64,000 nucleotides of DNA, taken from contig NZ_JBFJUX010000005.1 in assembly GCF_041624475.1 (NCBI RefSeq), positions 124,001 to 188,000 on the forward strand, in the 5' to 3' direction. Below the pieces are notes generated by a model. The model saw only the letters and a program-made list of their open reading frames with translations, did no database searches and was not told the DNA's origin. The position numbers and the translations under genes were made by a program. Shown one piece after another: positions 60,696 to 64,000 of this stretch (positions are counted from its first letter, which is position 1; the number at the start of each line of letters is the position of its first letter). This DNA comes from Litorivivens sp041624475 (GTDB lineage: Bacteria > Pseudomonadota > Gammaproteobacteria > Pseudomonadales > Spongiibacteraceae).

Positions 60696-61394
60696 TCAGA
60701 GCAAAGTGATAGCCTCGAAGCTTGTCGCACTGGGGTAGCGGTGTGCAGCCACCGGCGCATTGCCGGGGCGCTCCAGCAAGCACACCTGAAAACCGGCCTG
60801 CGCTGCGGCGTCCAGCTCTTCTTGCACGTCTGACAGAAACAGCGTGTTTTCAGGCGAGGCACTGACAGAGCCAGCGATAGCGCGATAGCTTTCCGCCTCT
60901 TTTTTGCCGCCCACGGTAGTATCAAAGTGACCGTCAAACAGCGGCAGTAAATTACCCGCTTCGGAAAACTCAAAAAACAGTTTCTGCGCCAACACCGAGC
61001 CTGAGGAATAAACGCAAAGGCTTAACCCCCGCTCCTTCCACTCCCGCAGGCGCGGCGCGACATCGGGATAAACATGGGCCCGGTAATCGCCGCTGCGGTA
61101 GCCCGCCTCCCAGATATACCCCTGCAGGGTTTTCAGTGGCGTTGCCTTGACGTCATTGCGAATCCACTCCAGCAGCTGCTCAATCTGTGCCTCCAGTGTC
61201 GGCGATTGCAATCCGGCCTCGCGATTGAGCGCCTCCAGTTGTTCGGCGACCGCGGGCTCCTGTGCATGGGCGCGTACATAGGCTGGCAGATGTTCTGCCG
61301 CATAGGGAAACAGCACATCGTGAACAAAGGAGATGGAGCTGGTGGTGCCTTCGATATCGGTCACCACCGCGTTAACGTCTTTGAAATCCGGCAT
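60696..61394 (-). CDS. mtnC: Enolase-phosphatase E1
   Basis: The 232-residue HAD-family enzyme of methionine salvage enolises and dephosphorylates 2,3-diketo-5-methylthiopentyl-1-phosphate to give acireductone. The HAD motif is VVTDIEGTTSS (nucleophile Asp13, with Glu at 15 as in E1). SSGSVLAQKLFF and the LFLSDVQEELDAA acid motif complete the active site. The start overlaps the mtnD stop (ATGA). Length is typical. Confidence 0.93.
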   Translation of the reverse strand: MPDFKDVNAVVTDIEGTTSSISFVHDVLFPYAAEHLPAYVRAHAQEPAVAEQLEALNREAGLQSPTLEAQIEQLLEWIRNDVKATPLKTLQGYIWEAGYRSGDYRAHVYPDVAPRLREWKERGLSLCVYSSGSVLAQKLFFEFSEAGNLLPLFDGHFDTTVGGKKEAESYRAIAGSVSASPENTLFLSDVQEELDAAAQAGFQVCLLERPGNAPVAAHRYPSATSFEAITLL

Positions 61395-61939
61395 CAGCTG
61401 TCCAGTCGCGAGAACTGATCGGCTATCTCACTGCCCGTATAGTGAGCCACCCAGCCTTCCTGATTATTGAAAAACCGAATGGCCACCAGATGTGGCTCCG
61501 GCCCCATATCAAACCAGTGCGGGGTATTGGCGGGCACGCTGATCAGGTCGCCCTTTTCGCACAGCACTTCATAAACCTTTTCCCCAATGTGCAGTGAGAA
61601 CAGGCCTTTGCCTTCAACAAAGAAGCGGACTTCGTCTTCGCTGTGGGTGTGCTCGGACAGAAACCTCTGACGCAGGGCCTCTTTGTCGGGGTTTTCCGCG
61701 CGGATGCTGATCACGTCGACCGTCTGATAGCCCTCTTCGTTTACCAGCCGACTGATGTCCGCGTCATAGGCTCCCAGCACCTTGTCCTGGCTGTCACCGG
61801 CCGCGATATCGGCACCGGCCTGCCATTGTTCAAAGCGAACGCCGGCAAGCCCCAACAAGCGGGCGATATCTTTCGGACTGCTGCTTTTTTGCAGGGCTAC
61901 GCCGGGGCGACTGTCGGAATAAATATGTAACTGGCTCAA
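61394..61939 (-). CDS. mtnD: Acireductone dioxygenase
   Basis: The 181-residue cupin converts acireductone to the keto-acid precursor of methionine (Fe form) or to an off-pathway product (Ni form). Metal ligands H97, H99 and E103 are in EHTHSEDEVRFF, with H141 in NTPHWFDMG, the standard set. It overlaps mtnC by four bases and follows mtnB after 24 bp, forming mtnBDC. Confidence 0.94.
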   Translation of the reverse strand: MSQLHIYSDSRPGVALQKSSSPKDIARLLGLAGVRFEQWQAGADIAAGDSQDKVLGAYDADISRLVNEEGYQTVDVISIRAENPDKEALRQRFLSEHTHSEDEVRFFVEGKGLFSLHIGEKVYEVLCEKGDLISVPANTPHWFDMGPEPHLVAIRFFNNQEGWVAHYTGSEIADQFSRLDS

Positions 61940-61963
61940 AGTCGTGCCTCCTCCTGTAACTCA

Positions 61964-62578
61964 TTAACGGCGCAGGCGTTCCCTATCCAGAGCGCATTGA
62001 AACAAAAAATCCAGGGCTTCCAGCTCGCGGCAACAGGCGTCGAGGCTATCGCCCCAGCAATAGACGCCGTGCCCCCGTATCGCATAGGCCGGGCAATCGG
62101 GATGCTGATCAAAATAACGATCAACCTCAGTCGCAAGCGCAGCGATATCCTGAGTGTTGTCAAATACCGGGATCCGCAACACCGACTCGTGGGTGGTCAC
62201 GCCGGCAAAAGCCTTCTGCAACTCGTAGCCTTCAAACAGTATTTCACTCTCGGGCCGGTGCAGGGTCAACACCGTGGATGCCGGTGTATGGCAGTGCAGT
62301 GCCGCGTTTACGCTAGGTAAGCGCGCATAAAGCTGGGTGTGCAACAGGGTTTCCGCTGAGGGCTTGCCTCCATCTGTCGGCTCGCCGTTGAGAGCGACCG
62401 CAAGAAAATCCTGTTCGTTGAGCCTCCCCTTGTGACGACCCGATGCGGTTACCAGCACACTGCTGTCACTCAGGCGCATGGAGAAATTGCCGCTGGTCGC
62501 CGGCACCCAGCCGCGCGCGTGAAGCTCCCGGCCAGTCGCCGCCAGCGCCCTGGCTTTGGCAAGAAAATCGCTGTTCAA
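61964..62578 (-). CDS. mtnB: Methylthioribulose-1-phosphate dehydratase
   Basis: The 204-residue class II aldolase-fold zinc enzyme dehydrates methylthioribulose-1-phosphate in methionine salvage. Zinc ligands H95 and H97 lie in ALHCHTPAS and another in RGHGVYCWG. The GNFSMRL phosphate-binding start and length are typical. It is the first gene of mtnBDC. mtnA, mtnK and mtnN are not in the window, so the rest of the pathway must be encoded elsewhere. Confidence 0.92.
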   Translation of the reverse strand: MNSDFLAKARALAATGRELHARGWVPATSGNFSMRLSDSSVLVTASGRHKGRLNEQDFLAVALNGEPTDGGKPSAETLLHTQLYARLPSVNAALHCHTPASTVLTLHRPESEILFEGYELQKAFAGVTTHESVLRIPVFDNTQDIAALATEVDRYFDQHPDCPAYAIRGHGVYCWGDSLDACCRELEALDFLFQCALDRERLRR

Positions 62579-62666
62579 GCTTCACCCCTGTTCGGCATCC
62601 ATTGCACCTTTCGTCATGGCTGTGGCGCGGGAGTATACTCCCGCAGAATCGGGTCGCAAGGGTTTT

Positions 62667-63296
62667 TCAGCGGTTTTCGAGCGCGTCGCTGCGGATAAAA
62701 TTTTCCGGAAAGCGGGGTATCACCTGATCGTAGTCCGCGCGCAATTTCTTCATGTCGGCTTCCACCTGACCGGTGGGGTAGAAGGGCGCCCAGATACCCG
62801 CGCGTCGGCGCCCCGTATCCAGATAGCAGCGCACAATAGGTACGCCCGCCTCGCGAGCAATATGGTAGAAGCCGCGCTTCCACTCCGGCACCGGGCTGCG
62901 GGTCCCCTCCGGCGCAATAATCAGCACCATTTCTTCAGCCTGTTCGAATTCGTCGACCAACTGCTGCACAAAGTTATGACGACTGCTGCGCTCAACCGGA
63001 ATACCACCGAGCCAACGCAGTACGCTGCCTACCGGGCCGATGAACACACTGTGCTTGATCATGAACTTAACCCGGCGCTTGAGCAGCAGCCCCACCGGAA
63101 ACATCAACAGAAAATCCCAGTTGCTGGTATGGGGGGCGACGATAAGAACGTATTTTTTCTCACTTGGCGCATCCACGTGGTGAGTCCAGCCACGCCACTT
63201 CAACAGCGGTAAAGCGATGCGCTCCAGCAGCCGGATTATCCAGGGGTGGTCAAAAATATTGGGGGCATTTCTCAGGGTATCAGCAGCCTGCATCAT
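62667..63296 (-). CDS. PlsC-like lysophospholipid acyltransferase family protein
   Basis: The roughly 209-residue protein has the acyltransferase HX4D motif (HTSNWDFL) and PEGTRS further on, both diagnostic of the PlsC/LPLAT family. A hydrophobic N-terminal segment (PWIIRLLERIALPLLKWRGW) should lie against the inner membrane. The start is uncertain: tandem ATGs at 63296/63293 and an upstream GTG at 63326 all lack a strong ribosome site. It is co-oriented with mtnB, 88 bp upstream of it. Confidence 0.8.
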   Translation of the reverse strand: MMQAADTLRNAPNIFDHPWIIRLLERIALPLLKWRGWTHHVDAPSEKKYVLIVAPHTSNWDFLLMFPVGLLLKRRVKFMIKHSVFIGPVGSVLRWLGGIPVERSSRHNFVQQLVDEFEQAEEMVLIIAPEGTRSPVPEWKRGFYHIAREAGVPIVRCYLDTGRRRAGIWAPFYPTGQVEADMKKLRADYDQVIPRFPENFIRSDALENR

Positions 63297-63338
63297 CTTT
63301 TTATGGTCCGCACACGGTAATTCCACAGAGCGAAAATA

Positions 63339-64000
63339 TTAGCCCTGCGACTGCAACTGGCGGATATCTTCGGCGATTTCACTGAGTTCTTCAAGCAAGT
63401 GGCTGCGCTGCCCAGCGGTGAGATTTTGCCCCAGCCAGACCATCAGTTCATTGGCCCGACGGCGGTTATCCTCCAGCCTGCGGCGCTCCCAAGGCTGCAA
63501 TGCCTGTTCATCCACCACCATCAGAGCGCGCAACGGTTCTTGCAGGTCTCGGTTTTTACGCTGGTCGAGCAAGGCTTCAAAAACGGCATGCCGCTTAAGC
63601 CGCTGACTGTGCCAGAGGGTATAGACATCCGGCGCGGTGCTGGCCCAGGCCTCCACCCGCTCGCGCTGGGCCGGAGTCACCTCGCCCGCCCACTGGGCGA
63701 GCGTATCCAGCACCCGCTCGCGCCGACGCTCAATCAACTCTTCTTCGGGAATGGCCACCCATTTGCGGTAGAACTCGTCGTTTTTCTCGGAAAGCGACGC
63801 CAGCAGTTGAGCGGCCTGCTTATCGCTCAAGGAGGGGATTTCCCGCGCCAGCGCTCGCAGCGATTTATCCAGCAAGCGCTGCCAGACCTGCTCTAGCTCG
63901 GTATTGAGCTGCTGATAGTTCGCATCGGTCACGCCGGTTTTCAACGTGGATTGAAGTTGCAGAATCAAGGCGTGATAGCGCGGTAACTCCTGGCGGCGGT
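63339..64000 (-). CDS. DUF6279-like protein, 5' end beyond window
   Basis: The reading frame is open to the window edge. The visible C-terminal 220 residues (RRQELPRYHALILQLQSTLKTG, then highly helical Arg/Gln/Leu-rich repeats such as RRRERVLDTLAQWAGEVTP and RRRLEDNRRRANELMVWLGQNLT) match DUF6279 lipoproteins, which begin with a short lipid-modified N-terminus not seen here. No function is known to me. A start at 63968 inside the frame is not expected. Confidence 0.65.
   Translation of the reverse strand, partial: RRQELPRYHALILQLQSTLKTGVTDANYQQLNTELEQVWQRLLDKSLRALAREIPSLSDKQAAQLLASLSEKNDEFYRKWVAIPEEELIERRRERVLDTLAQWAGEVTPAQRERVEAWASTAPDVYTLWHSQRLKRHAVFEALLDQRKNRDLQEPLRALMVVDEQALQPWERRRLEDNRRRANELMVWLGQNLTAGQRSHLLEELSEIAEDIRQLQSQG

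Noticed and set aside
1..64000. tRNA, rRNA, CRISPR arrays, riboswitches and prophage genes
   Set aside because: None showed a recognisable cloverleaf, regular repeat-spacer pattern, conserved riboswitch core or phage structural gene during reading; a tRNAscan and Rfam search would be needed to exclude small RNAs.

Overview
The window is dense, mid-to-high-GC chromosomal DNA from a gammaproteobacterium. The order dcd - mrp/apbC - metG - rnfABCDGE, the locus DUF2066 / perM / hda divergent from purMN, and the holD-rimI pair are arrangements known from pseudomonads and marine Cellvibrionales-like bacteria. Large numbers of 1-8 bp start/stop overlaps show tightly packed operons. No rRNA, tRNA, CRISPR array, complete insertion sequence or prophage was seen. 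Species identity cannot be fixed from sequence reading alone.

Layout. 1-8431 (minus): a long co-directional chain sbcB, GIY-YIG nuclease, ABC exporter, aspartate carbamoyltransferase, NUDIX hydrolase, murJ, ribF, ileS (cut by the window edge). 8679-11072: class I fumarase and a membrane-anchored coiled-coil protein. 11301-12325: an orphan membrane protein of the urate-oxidase N-terminal family and a small hypothetical gene. 12352-17886 (minus): an MFS transporter, a NasA-type molybdoenzyme and a fused iron-sulphur/membrane-anchor partner, with NtrC-like sites and a possible sigma-54 promoter in front of the molybdoenzyme. 17972-24704: OmpA-like porin, hda, perM, DUF2066, then divergent purM, purN and DUF3108. 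24717-35072: dcd and mrp (minus), metG and the complete rnfABCDGE operon (plus), with two palindromic repeat blocks between metG and rnfA. 35095-38241 (minus): an EctD-like hydroxylase, an MDR dehydrogenase and a divergent proline-racemase-fold protein. 38369-43885: Fe superoxide dismutase, VOC protein, flavoprotein, an MFS gene remnant, epoxide hydrolase, a small acidic protein, rimI and a cryptic holD. 43886-50085: leuA, then a divergent four-gene operon (desuccinylase-like zinc hydrolase, periplasmic retropepsin-like protease, inactive transglutaminase with a 7TM domain, RimK-like ATP-grasp ligase). 50092-58910: HDOD-GGDEF protein, a halohydrin-dehalogenase-like protein, a YeaQ-type protein, an alpha/beta hydrolase, an M14 peptidase, and an RND efflux pair. 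59159-60496: an isolated AT-rich gene with a HEPN-type motif. 60696-64000 (minus): mtnBDC of methionine salvage, a PlsC-like acyltransferase and a partial DUF6279 gene.

Most genes are core housekeeping. The parts most likely to be new biology are: (i) the zinc hydrolase / retropepsin / transglutaminase-7TM / ATP-grasp operon at 45675-50085; (ii) the EctD-like / dehydrogenase / altered proline-racemase cluster at 35095-38241; (iii) the protein at 51728-52408, which carries both halohydrin dehalogenase fingerprints and shares the window with an epoxide hydrolase; (iv) the NasA-type enzyme paired with a fused DmsBC-like quinol module; (v) the lone AT-rich HEPN-type gene; and (vi) a roughly 265-bp nested palindrome just ahead of rnfA.
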